From CAZJBS01 sp964544475 (GTDB taxonomy: Bacteria; CLD3; SB21): a DNA stretch of 64,000 nucleotides. Below the pieces are notes generated by a model. That model made no database searches. It was not told the DNA's origin and saw only the letters and a list, made by a program, of their open reading frames with translations. The position numbers were made by a program, and so were the translations under genes. The stretch is from positions 124,001-188,000 of the forward strand of contig CAZJBS010000001.1 in NCBI GenBank assembly GCA_964544475.1, written 5' to 3'. Of the stretch, positions 28,711-36,269 are shown in pieces (the stretch's first letter is position 1; the number at the start of each line of letters is the position of its first letter).

Positions 28711-29366
28711 CTGGCGCGATTTCCGAATCTGGACGCGGACGGACAGAGATCCTGAATCAGGCAGGTTTCGCAGGCAGGGCGTCGGGCGGTGCATGTGCGA
28801 CGCCCATGTGCCGCCATCCAAAATGACCAGGTGACCCAGATGGACGTGTCGAGGATGGCCATCAGTTCCTTTTCGATGGAACCGGCATCCCGGCGTTTCG
28901 TGAACCCAAGCCGTCCGGCCAGACGTATGACATGGGTATCAACGACCATGGATGGTTTTCCGAATACGTTGCCCAAAATCACATTGGCTGTTTTTCGTCC
29001 AACACCCGGGAGTCTCAATAGCGCTTCCATCGTGTCGGGCACTCTCCCGCCAAACGTATCGAGCAGGGCCTGGCACGTCCCGCGAATGTGTCTGGCCTTG
29101 TTGCGGTGAAGTCCGGTCGGACGAACCTGTCGTTCCAGATCGTCGATCGAAGCATCCGCGATGGCCTGTATGTCTGGGTAGACGTGAAAGAGGCGATCCC
29201 CCACCTGGTTGACGCGATCATCCGTACATTGGGCGGACAATATGGTCTTGATTAACAGCTGCCAGGGTTCGTCAAAAGTGAGAGGGCACGAAAGTTGTGG
29301 AAACTCCTCGCGCAGTCGTCCGGCAATGTGCCGCGCCCGCAACGTTCTGGCAGCCAAAGACTCCAT
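28707..29366 (-). CDS. nth: Endonuclease III
   Basis: About 219 residues. Base-excision repair DNA glycosylase/AP lyase for oxidised pyrimidines. Seen: 'LIKTILSAQCTDDRVN' (substrate pocket), the helix-hairpin-helix 'LPGVGRKTANVILG' near residue 117 containing the catalytic Lys, the catalytic Asp in 'VVDTHVIRLAGRLG', and the [4Fe-4S] cluster cysteines with the exact C-x6-C-x2-C-x5-C spacing near residues 190-206. The start is ATG 29366 behind TCAGGA; an upstream TTG at 29399 is less likely because it overlaps promoter-like bases. The histidine kinase gene begins inside its stop codon (ATGA). Confidence 0.96.
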   Translation of the reverse strand: MESLAARTLRARHIAGRLREEFPQLSCPLTFDEPWQLLIKTILSAQCTDDRVNQVGDRLFHVYPDIQAIADASIDDLERQVRPTGLHRNKARHIRGTCQALLDTFGGRVPDTMEALLRLPGVGRKTANVILGNVFGKPSMVVDTHVIRLAGRLGFTKRRDAGSIEKELMAILDTSIWVTWSFWMAAHGRRTCTARRPACETCLIQDLCPSASRFGNRAR

Positions 29367-29397
29367 GATCCTGAACACAGTTGAATGAGCTGACGTC

Positions 29398-29426
29398 AAT
29401 ATAGTCGAAGCTCAAAGCATTATCCA
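29398..29426 (-). promoter_or_regulatory. Predicted promoter of nth and the histidine kinase
   Basis: Minus-strand TGGATA (29421-29426), 17-nt spacer, TATATT (29398-29403), in the short gap after smc. The -10 hexamer equals that of the smc, tRNA and RRM-gene promoters. The predicted start point is about 25 nt before the nth ATG. Confidence 0.45.
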
Positions 29427-29441
29427 CTGATTTGTGGCCGC

Positions 29442-32400
29442 TCAAACGTCAGCGGGTTTGTCGACCGATGGGGATGGGGGCTCTTTGACTTCCTGAGAAA
29501 GAACTTCAACCTGGTTTTGATTGATCAGGTCTACGATGTTATCCGGCTGACTCTTGTCATCCCGGTCGCTGAATTTTACGGACACGACCTTTGATACGCC
29601 GGCTTCCTGCATCGTAATGCCAAAAATATTCGAAGCCGATTCCATCGTTCTTTTGTTGTGGGTTACAACGATGAACTGCGTGTCCGTCGAAAAGTCTCGC
29701 AGGATTTTTGTGAATTTGTCGATATTCGTGTCATCCAACGGGGCATCCACTTCGTCAAGGATACAGAACGGGCTCGGCTTGACGAGATAGATCGCAAACA
29801 GAAGGGAAATCGCGGTCAGCGTTTTCTCGCCACCGGACAACAGGGCGATGTGCTGAATTTTCTTCCCGGTCGGCCTGGCCAGAATGTCGATATTGGCCTC
29901 CAGCACGTCTTCATCCCTGGCCATTTCGAGATTGGCTTCGCCATCGACGAAAAGGGAAGTAAAAATGCGCGTAAAATTCTGACGGATTTTGTCGAAGACT
30001 TCCATGAACTGATTCTGGGCGGTCGTATTGATCGTATCAATGGTCTGCAACAGCTGGGACTCAGCCTCCAGCAGATCCTGTCTCTGGCGCACCAGGGTAT
30101 CCAGCCGCTCTTTTTCGATCTGGTATTCTGAAAAGGCCTCCATATTGACGGGACCGAGCATCTTGATTTTTCGGCGAAGGTCATCGATCTGTTGTCGCGC
30201 GAGGTCGGCGTCGAATGTGTTTGGATCTTCCGAACCGTCCGAGGCCAAAACCTCCTCAATAGCCTTCTCAGCGCCGGTTTCGATCGCACCATCCGCTGTC
30301 GATTCCTCGGTGTCGATCTCGTCCTCCGCGACGTCTTTGGCGGCGTCCGTGGCGGCCTCGTTCAGCGCGTCGAGCGAATCCGCGCCAAGGCGAAAATCAT
30401 AGTCTCTTTGAATGCGCTCGGTCAAAGAACGCACTTCGAACCGTACATCATTGTATCGTTGTTCGAGGTCATGGCGAGAACTAAGCAGATCCTCCCTCTG
30501 GCGTCGTATTTTTCGCAACTCACCCTCCATCTTGCCAACGGTTTCCCTCAACGAGGAAACGTCCGTCTCCTCCTGATCCCGTTTCTTTTCGGTGTGTTCT
30601 CGGTTCCTGGACATTTCGACCAGGTCGGATTCCCGGGTTACGGCATCGCGGTCTATGCGTTCAATTTCAAACGTTGCCTGCTGGGATTCGGATTCATGTT
30701 TTGCAGAGGTTTCTTCGTTTTCGCTTATTTGAGAACGGCAGGAAGCGATGGCGCCGCGTCTGGTGTTGAGTTCTCCCTCCATTCGGAGAAAGGAAGACAG
30801 TACCTCGTTGACGCTTTCGGATTTGGCACGGCGTTGCATTTCCAATTCGCCCAGGCGGACCTCGGCATTTCGTATGCGCAATTCCATGTCGCCGCGCAGC
30901 GTTTCCAGGTTCTCGATTTCGGGCAGGAGTTCTTCCAGCATCTTCTGAAACCGCTCCAGTTCGGCCCGCGCCTGATCAATCGTATCCTGGTTGCGCGTCA
31001 CGGCTTCTTTGGAGAGTTTTTGCTCATACTCCCGTTGTGAAATCTCTTTCTCGATCTTCAAGAGTTCCTGTTCCGTCGCACGTAATTCGGTTTGCCGGTC
31101 AGTCTGGGTCTGTTGGGCTTTGCGCTGGTCGTCCTCGAGGGCCAAGATCTGCGAATGAAGACGAGCGCTCTCCTGTTCGGCGCGTTGCACCTGTTCATGC
31201 AGACGCCGCAAAGTGTCACGTTGCCCGATCACGCTGTCCGTGCTTCGGGAGCGCCGGCCGCCGCGAACCAGGTAATTGCCCTTGACCAGCTCGCCGTCCA
31301 GGGTGATGAAGCGAAACGTAGGATACCGTTCGGCCAGAGAACTGGCCGTGGCAAAGTCTTTCGCAAAGACCACATCGTTCAGGAGGATTTTGGCCAGATC
31401 AGGATCGTCGCACTTCACCAGGTCGACCGCCAGTCCCTCGAATTCTCCGCGCACGTTGTCGAGCACACTTTGATCGGGCATCTGGACGCCTCGGGCAAGA
31501 AGGCGACGGTTCAGGAATGTGGCCACGCCCTTTTCAGCGTCGGACAACCGCCCAATGGCCTGCGTGATGGACTCCAGATCCCCCGCGACCAGATAGGAGA
31601 AGCTATCGCCCAGAGCGGTGTCCAGGGCCCTTTTGTAGACGTCTTCTGTGGACATCATGTCTGCGACCGTATATTCGAGATTGGCCGATTTGGCATGGAG
31701 AAGGAACTGAACGCTCTCAGGAAATCCTTCGTGGCTCTCAATCGCCTTTTGAACGATGGCTATCCGGCTGTTCAGAACCTGAATTTCTGCGTCAAGATTG
31801 AGTTTGCGGTTGCGCGTGTCCTCCAACCGGGTACGAAGCAGGGCCGCGTCCCTTTCCTCGGCCTCCATCTTTTGACGCAGGTCTTCCAGCTTTTCGGTGA
31901 CCTGCCGCTGGGCGTACTGGTGTTCATCCAGCATGCTGAGGGCATCGCCAGAGTGCTCGTTCTGAAGCGCGGTCTCCCTCTCAAGATCGGCGATACGCCG
32001 TTCTATGTTCTCGATATTGTTTCTGGTGAGCTGGTGGGCGCTGCGCTTTTTGGCGGCTTCGTCGATCAACCTCACGGACTCTTTTCGGTACGTTTCCAGT
32101 TCCGTTTTCTGGGCGTCGGTGATGGTTTCCGATTGCGCCAGGTCCGTCTTGCGGTCGGCGAGTTGCGCTGAAAGGCCGTCATACTGCGACTGAAGGGACT
32201 CGATTTCCTCGGCCAGTTGGTGGATCTGCTGTTCAAGAATCCGTTTTCGTTCGGCCAGCGTGGCCTTCTCCTCGGCGTAGCGCCGGATGAGATCCTGCAG
32301 ATAGGTCTTGCGTTCCCTCGATACGAGAATTTCTTCCTCGATGGTTTTGATGCCCCTATCCTGGTTCTCCAACTGCAGTTGGAGATCGCGAAGCGCTTGT

Positions 32401-33239
32401 TCGCGTCCGATCAGTTGGGTCTGAATGGCCTCGACATCCGACTCTTTTCTTGAAATCTCGCCGAGAATTTGTTCGGCCTGGCCTTCCAGGTTGTTGAGTT
32501 GGGTCGTCAGGGGAGCCAAATCCGCCTGGAGTTTGTCAAATTCGAAGTGGGCGAGTCGTACATCCTCCCGTTTCAACTGGGTCATCAAACGCTGGTACCG
32601 GTTTGCTTTTTGCGTTTGACGCTTCAGAGAATTGACTTTCTTTTCAATTTCCGAAACGATGTCGTTGACGCGCGTGAGGTCCTGCTTAGTGGTTTCGAGC
32701 TTCTTGAACGTCTGCCGCCGCCGGATCTTGTATTTGGTGATGCCCGCCGCTTCTTCAAAAAGTTTGCGACGATCCTCGGTGCTGTCCGACAAGATCTGCT
32801 CGACCATTTTCAATTCGATGACCGAATAGGCGTCGGCGCCCATGCCCGTATCCATGAAAAGGTCGTTGATGTCTTTGAGTCGGCAGGGCAGACGATTCAG
32901 GTAGTATTCGCTCTCACCGGAACGGTACAAACGGCGTGTGATCGTGACTTCCGTGTATTCGGTTGGAAGGATGTTCTTGGTGTTTTGAATGGTGAGGCTG
33001 ACTTCGGCAATATTCAGCGGCTTTCGAGACTTGGTGCCATTAAAAATGACGTTTTCCATTTTTTCGCTGCGCAAAACGCTCGACTTTTGTTCACCCAATG
33101 CCCAGCGAAGCGCGTCCACGATATTGGACTTGCCGCAACCATTGGGGCCGACAATGTTGGTTATGCCATCATCAAAGTGAAGATCGACTTTTTGGGCAAA
33201 GGTCTTGAAACCGAATATTTCAAGTCGGGATAAATACAT
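29442..33239 (-). CDS. smc: Chromosome segregation protein SMC
   Basis: 1265 residues, about 80 longer than typical bacterial SMC. N-terminal head with Walker A 'GPNGCGKSNIVDALRW' at residue 31, long coiled coil, hinge near 506-660 ('FPESVQFLL' onward), returning coiled coil, and C-terminal head with signature 'LSGGEKTLTAISLLFA' near 1134 and Walker B 'CILDEVDAPLDDTN' near 1157. It organises and compacts the chromosome with ScpA/B. The extra length is largely an acidic, Ala/Glu/Asp-rich insert near residues 959-1007, between the coiled coil and the 'KMLGPVNMEAF' segment. It is preceded by its own promoter; a GAGG Shine-Dalgarno lies about 10 nt before the ATG. Confidence 0.97.
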   Translation of the reverse strand: MYLSRLEIFGFKTFAQKVDLHFDDGITNIVGPNGCGKSNIVDALRWALGEQKSSVLRSEKMENVIFNGTKSRKPLNIAEVSLTIQNTKNILPTEYTEVTITRRLYRSGESEYYLNRLPCRLKDINDLFMDTGMGADAYSVIELKMVEQILSDSTEDRRKLFEEAAGITKYKIRRRQTFKKLETTKQDLTRVNDIVSEIEKKVNSLKRQTQKANRYQRLMTQLKREDVRLAHFEFDKLQADLAPLTTQLNNLEGQAEQILGEISRKESDVEAIQTQLIGREQALRDLQLQLENQDRGIKTIEEEILVSRERKTYLQDLIRRYAEEKATLAERKRILEQQIHQLAEEIESLQSQYDGLSAQLADRKTDLAQSETITDAQKTELETYRKESVRLIDEAAKKRSAHQLTRNNIENIERRIADLERETALQNEHSGDALSMLDEHQYAQRQVTEKLEDLRQKMEAEERDAALLRTRLEDTRNRKLNLDAEIQVLNSRIAIVQKAIESHEGFPESVQFLLHAKSANLEYTVADMMSTEDVYKRALDTALGDSFSYLVAGDLESITQAIGRLSDAEKGVATFLNRRLLARGVQMPDQSVLDNVRGEFEGLAVDLVKCDDPDLAKILLNDVVFAKDFATASSLAERYPTFRFITLDGELVKGNYLVRGGRRSRSTDSVIGQRDTLRRLHEQVQRAEQESARLHSQILALEDDQRKAQQTQTDRQTELRATEQELLKIEKEISQREYEQKLSKEAVTRNQDTIDQARAELERFQKMLEELLPEIENLETLRGDMELRIRNAEVRLGELEMQRRAKSESVNEVLSSFLRMEGELNTRRGAIASCRSQISENEETSAKHESESQQATFEIERIDRDAVTRESDLVEMSRNREHTEKKRDQEETDVSSLRETVGKMEGELRKIRRQREDLLSSRHDLEQRYNDVRFEVRSLTERIQRDYDFRLGADSLDALNEAATDAAKDVAEDEIDTEESTADGAIETGAEKAIEEVLASDGSEDPNTFDADLARQQIDDLRRKIKMLGPVNMEAFSEYQIEKERLDTLVRQRQDLLEAESQLLQTIDTINTTAQNQFMEVFDKIRQNFTRIFTSLFVDGEANLEMARDEDVLEANIDILARPTGKKIQHIALLSGGEKTLTAISLLFAIYLVKPSPFCILDEVDAPLDDTNIDKFTKILRDFSTDTQFIVVTHNKRTMESASNIFGITMQEAGVSKVVSVKFSDRDDKSQPDNIVDLINQNQVEVLSQEVKEPPSPSVDKPADV

Positions 33240-33298
33240 AAATCAGACGCCTCGCAAAAACTGGATTGACGTTATGGTCCCTCGGTCAAAAGCGCGGC

Positions 33299-33327
33299 AA
33301 TATAGACAGAAATAAATCCCATTGCAA
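33299..33327 (-). promoter_or_regulatory. Predicted sigma70-type promoter of smc
   Basis: Minus-strand TTGCAA (33322-33327), 17-nt spacer, TATATT (33299-33304). The predicted start point is near 33292, giving a leader of about 53 nt. Confidence 0.6.
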
Positions 33328-33355
33328 TATATTGTTTGACCGCAACCAGAGCGTA

Positions 33356-34393
33356 TCAGCTCTCGACCGGGTCCTGCATTCCGAATCGTGCGACAGCCTT
33401 CAAACCCACTCCAATGGCGAACATCAGTATGGCGGTGAGAAGGAGATTGTAACAATAGTTTTTCATCAGAACGTCGGCCAAGTTGGCGACCATGAGGGGC
33501 GTAATCAGGCTGGTCGTGTCAGCCGACATCGAAGATGCCGTCAGCCCGGATAACCCCGACTTCAAAAAGAACCAGAAACCGGCGCCCGACAAACCTCCCA
33601 ACCACAACCCGGCCCAGACAAGAGGGGTTCCAAGCCGCCGAACCATAACCTTTGGTTGGCGGTAATGAATCAGCCCGGACAACCCCAGGAGGACGAGCAG
33701 CAAACCATAACCCGCCAGACGGGCGTCGCTGGCAAGAAAACGGATTTCCCGGTATGCGGCGATGAATTCGGATTCGGAGGCCGCCCCGTGGGGGAACACG
33801 TGAAGTGTGTCCGGCAAAACAGTCAGGCTGGCGGCGAGATGTTTCTGCCAGGACTGCCTGATTGATGCCCGAAAGGGTTCCGGCGGTTTGCATTCCGGCA
33901 GATTTATGCCTGTTCCCCGGACGGCCATAAGTCGTCGCAGCCGGGCCAACTCTCCGGGAGGGCAATCCGGCAATCGGTCAAGTCGTGCCACAAAGTCATT
34001 CGTCAGGTTTTCCATCAACACCTCTTTACGATCTCGAATGGAAATCGAAAAACTCGGCTGGTTGGGCAGAGGATCAAGACGCGCTATGGCCCGGCCATGA
34101 ATGGCTTTGATTGTATTGAGGAACCACTCCTTTGGAAAAGCGATTTGCAGCTGTTCTGACACTTCGATGGCCGTCATGGCGAACGGAGAACCTTCCAGTT
34201 TCCGGAAAACATCATTGGAGTCAATCCGGTCCGATGCCTGTGCCAGGATCTGTTCGTATAGGGAACTTTGCTGTATGACGTCCACGACCTGGTCCGAATC
34301 CGTCATTCTATTGAACAACCGCTCGACTGGAATGATGATCAGGGCCAGTATGATGAAGGCCGCCGCCAGCAGGAATGCGATGAATGCTTTCAT
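33356..34393 (-). CDS. Uncharacterised membrane protein with N-terminal TM and three C-terminal TMs
   Basis: 345 residues from the ATG at 34393, chosen because a GGAGG Shine-Dalgarno stands 7 nt before it. I do not recognise the family. A single N-terminal TM ('AFIAFLLAAAFIILALIII') is followed by a roughly 230-residue, largely alpha-helical region that should lie outside the cytoplasm, and three TM segments near residues 228-250, 258-280 and 315-340. The outer part contains two conserved-looking 'C-P-P/K-P-P' spots (DCPPGE, ECKPPEP). The gene overlaps the UbiA-family stop region, and the two seem to be one operon, so a role in lipid or envelope biology is possible but unproven. Confidence 0.7.
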   Translation of the reverse strand: MKAFIAFLLAAAFIILALIIIPVERLFNRMTDSDQVVDVIQQSSLYEQILAQASDRIDSNDVFRKLEGSPFAMTAIEVSEQLQIAFPKEWFLNTIKAIHGRAIARLDPLPNQPSFSISIRDRKEVLMENLTNDFVARLDRLPDCPPGELARLRRLMAVRGTGINLPECKPPEPFRASIRQSWQKHLAASLTVLPDTLHVFPHGAASESEFIAAYREIRFLASDARLAGYGLLLVLLGLSGLIHYRQPKVMVRRLGTPLVWAGLWLGGLSGAGFWFFLKSGLSGLTASSMSADTTSLITPLMVANLADVLMKNYCYNLLLTAILMFAIGVGLKAVARFGMQDPVES

Positions 34394-34394
34394 T

Positions 34395-35327
34395 TCATTC
34401 GCCTCCGAAATTGGGATAGGTGATGTGGAATCTCCGGCGGTAGTACCAGCGTGTGAAAAAGAAGAAAAAGACAATGAGTATGACAAACGCCGGAAAATAC
34501 GCGGCCACGCTGATCGCGAAAAAAAACAAGCCCAGCTTGATCGTTCGAATCACCAGGGGTCTCTCCGGCCGAAAAAGCAGGATCAGAAACAGCGGCAGCA
34601 CGACGATGGTCGGAATAAGAATCACCGGATCCGACAGTACGACACCCGAGATCAATGCCGCCATTTCAAAGGCCAATCCCCACCGGATGGTTGTGGGGAT
34701 TCCGTAAACAACGCAGATCGTCTGTTTTCTGGTGTCGCGATCGCCGGATGCATCCGGGATGGTAGTTAGAAAGTAAAGACTCGTATTGAAGAAAAGATAG
34801 GGCACGCCGTTTGTGAGCAATCCTGACCAGGAATCAGCAGCCACGAACCAACCGTAGGCAAAGGCGAGGAACCCCATCATGGCGTTTGCCGCGAAACTGC
34901 CGAAAACGCGATCCTTCAATACCAACGGTTTCATATTGTACACGGCGGTGAACAACAGGGCAGCCACTACGAAGACGACGAACATGAGGACCGACACCCG
35001 CGAGGCCAAAATGAGCGCCCCCAATGTTAGCAATATCGCTTCGGTCATGGCCGCCCTTTTTGGAACAAAACCCTGTGCCAGAAAGAACAGTTTGTTGTTG
35101 AGGCGATCCGAATCCGTATCGTACCATTGATTGACGACAAATCCGGCGCCCATCAGCATGGCCGACGCAATTCCCACAAGATACAATGCGGCAGGAGCCT
35201 TGGCGGACCACACCGTCCATGGGTAACCGCCACCGGTCGCGCAGAGGTAGCCGGCCAACGTGGTTGTCCAGCCCGGAAAGAACAGGATTGGCCTCAGAAT
35301 GAAGAAATAATCGAGTAGTCGGATCAC
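34395..35327 (-). CDS. UbiA-family prenyltransferase
   Basis: About 310 residues with eight or nine TM segments. The first Asp-rich motif reads 'NQWYDTDSDRLNNK' (N-x3-D-x3-D form) and the second Asp region reads 'IPDASGDRDTRKQ' (D-x-x-G-D form); between them 'YNMKPLVLKDRVFGSFAANA' matches the Y-x-x-x-P-x-x-x-K pattern. These bind Mg-polyprenyl diphosphate. The family prenylates aromatic acids, haem, digeranylgeranylglyceryl phosphate or other acceptors; the acceptor cannot be read here. The start is placed at GTG 35327, since the longer open frame runs back through the RRM-gene terminator. A membrane protein follows in overlap. Confidence 0.85.
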   Translation of the reverse strand: MIRLLDYFFILRPILFFPGWTTTLAGYLCATGGGYPWTVWSAKAPAALYLVGIASAMLMGAGFVVNQWYDTDSDRLNNKLFFLAQGFVPKRAAMTEAILLTLGALILASRVSVLMFVVFVVAALLFTAVYNMKPLVLKDRVFGSFAANAMMGFLAFAYGWFVAADSWSGLLTNGVPYLFFNTSLYFLTTIPDASGDRDTRKQTICVVYGIPTTIRWGLAFEMAALISGVVLSDPVILIPTIVVLPLFLILLFRPERPLVIRTIKLGLFFFAISVAAYFPAFVILIVFFFFFTRWYYRRRFHITYPNFGGE

Positions 35328-35351
35328 CAGGGGTCGGGTTTTTGGTTGGCG

Positions 35352-35380
35352 AATATAAAAAAAGTAACGACAACAACGAA
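35352..35380 (-). promoter_or_regulatory. Possible promoter of the UbiA-family operon
   Basis: Minus-strand TTCGTT (35375-35380), 17-nt spacer, TATATT (35352-35357), just after the RRM-gene terminator. The -10 box matches other promoters of the window but the -35 box is poor. Confidence 0.3.
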
Positions 35381-35381
35381 C

Positions 35382-35410
35382 AAAAAAAATCCCGGGAAAA
35401 ATCCCCGGGA
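35382..35410 (-). terminator. Rho-independent terminator of the RRM gene
   Basis: On the minus strand a 7-bp stem TCCCGGG / CCCGGGA (35404-35410 with 35390-35396), 7-nt loop, followed by eight T residues (35382-35389). It starts about 48 nt after the RRM gene stop. Confidence 0.88.
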
Positions 35411-35458
35411 CTTTCAAAAAATCAAATTCGTAACAAATATGCGTGAAGTTCTCCTTCG

Positions 35459-35758
35459 TTATCTCTTGTTAAACGTTCGTCCGCCCCGATCACCAAAACT
35501 CTTCTTTTCCTGCGGTTTGGCTTCGTTGACCACCAGGGGACGCTCCAGGAAGGAGTAGTTATTGAACATCTCCTTGGCCTTGTCAGCTTCTTCCGGTGTG
35601 GCCATCTCGACAAACCCAAATCCTTTGGATCGGCCGGACAACTTGTCGACAATGATCTTGGCCGACGTGACGGAACCGGCTTGCGAAAACAACTCCGTCA
35701 GGCCCTCTTCGTTGGCCTTGTAAGACAAGTTGCCAACATAGAGCTTGGTGCTGGACAT
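35459..35758 (-). CDS. Single-RRM RNA-binding protein
   Basis: 99 residues. One RNA recognition motif: RNP-2 'KLYVGNLSY' at residues 5-13 and RNP-1 'KGFGFVEM' near residue 48, followed by a short Lys/Gly/Arg-rich tail ('GDRGGRTFNKR'). Such proteins bind single-stranded RNA and often act as cold-inducible RNA chaperones in bacteria. The ATG at 35758 is preceded by AAGGAG with 7-nt spacing. The gene stands alone: a strong promoter about 225 nt upstream, a long untranslated leader and a clear terminator. Confidence 0.93.
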   Translation of the reverse strand: MSSTKLYVGNLSYKANEEGLTELFSQAGSVTSAKIIVDKLSGRSKGFGFVEMATPEEADKAKEMFNNYSFLERPLVVNEAKPQEKKSFGDRGGRTFNKR

Positions 35759-35976
35759 GAGAAAACTCCTTGAAAAGGTTACGTCGTGGGAAAATGAAAA
35801 CGCAAAATCCCAAAGCGCCCACAACACTTCGAGATCGGGACAAAAATCCAAACTTGAGTGATTGAGAATGGAAGTGAATGGATCGGGTGAAACCGGCATC
35901 CACAAGAAAAGGAAACCAACTCAAACCATCAGACCGATTACCAAAAAACACTTCAGGAGCCCACGGCCACTGAACC
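35759..35976 (-). promoter_or_regulatory. Long 5' leader of the RRM gene (part of a 424-nt gene-free stretch)
   Basis: From the predicted start point near 35976 to the ATG at 35758 there are about 218 nt with no credible gene. A bulged hairpin (GGAT..CGG / CCG.ATCC, 35880-35901) and a T-rich stretch near 35950 are visible. Long structured leaders are known for cold-shock RNA chaperone genes such as cspA, where they control stability and translation; whether this leader does so is inference. The rest of the 35759-36182 gap holds two divergent promoters and an inverted repeat. Confidence 0.5.
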
Positions 35977-35982
35977 ACAAGA

Positions 35983-36011
35983 AATATAGACCAAGCCTTT
36001 TCGGTTGTCAA
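35983..36011 (-). promoter_or_regulatory. Strong sigma70-type promoter of the RRM gene
   Basis: Minus-strand TTGACA (36006-36011), 17-nt spacer, TATATT (35983-35988): perfect -35, 5/6 -10 against the E. coli consensus. Confidence 0.72.
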
Positions 36012-36057
36012 GGTATTTATTGGGGTAAGGGCCGGCGCAAGGGGTCCTTCTCGTCGG

Positions 36058-36085
36058 AACTCCGGGTTGGGCGCCCATCGGAGTT
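36058..36085. repeat. Inverted repeat between divergent promoters
   Basis: AACTCCG (36058-36064) and CGGAGTT (36079-36085) are perfect 7-bp arms separated by 14 nt, which themselves contain the palindrome TGGGCGCCCA (36068-36077). It lies between the RRM-gene promoter and the tRNA-Gly promoter. It could be an operator or an RNA hairpin; no T-tract follows. Confidence 0.6.
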
Positions 36086-36108
36086 ATGACAGTCGGGACA
36101 TGAAGTGT

Positions 36109-36137
36109 TTGACATTATATGATACCCGGCTTATATT
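36109..36137 (+). promoter_or_regulatory. Strong sigma70-type promoter of tRNA-Gly
   Basis: TTGACA (36109-36114), 17-nt spacer, TATATT (36132-36137). The predicted start point is near 36144, about 39 nt before the mature tRNA. Confidence 0.75.
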
Positions 36138-36182
36138 GGCGTGTTCATGGTGGCAGACGGAAGGTTGCCGTCGCACCTTATC

Positions 36183-36254
<72 letters not shown>

Positions 36255-36269
36255 CAAAACGGATTCACG

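Noticed and set aside
35862..36089. Open frame on the plus strand in the gene-free stretch before tRNA-Gly.
   Set aside because: Lys/Arg/Pro-rich with no motif, no Shine-Dalgarno, and it crosses the RRM-gene promoter and the inverted repeat; better explained as regulatory DNA.
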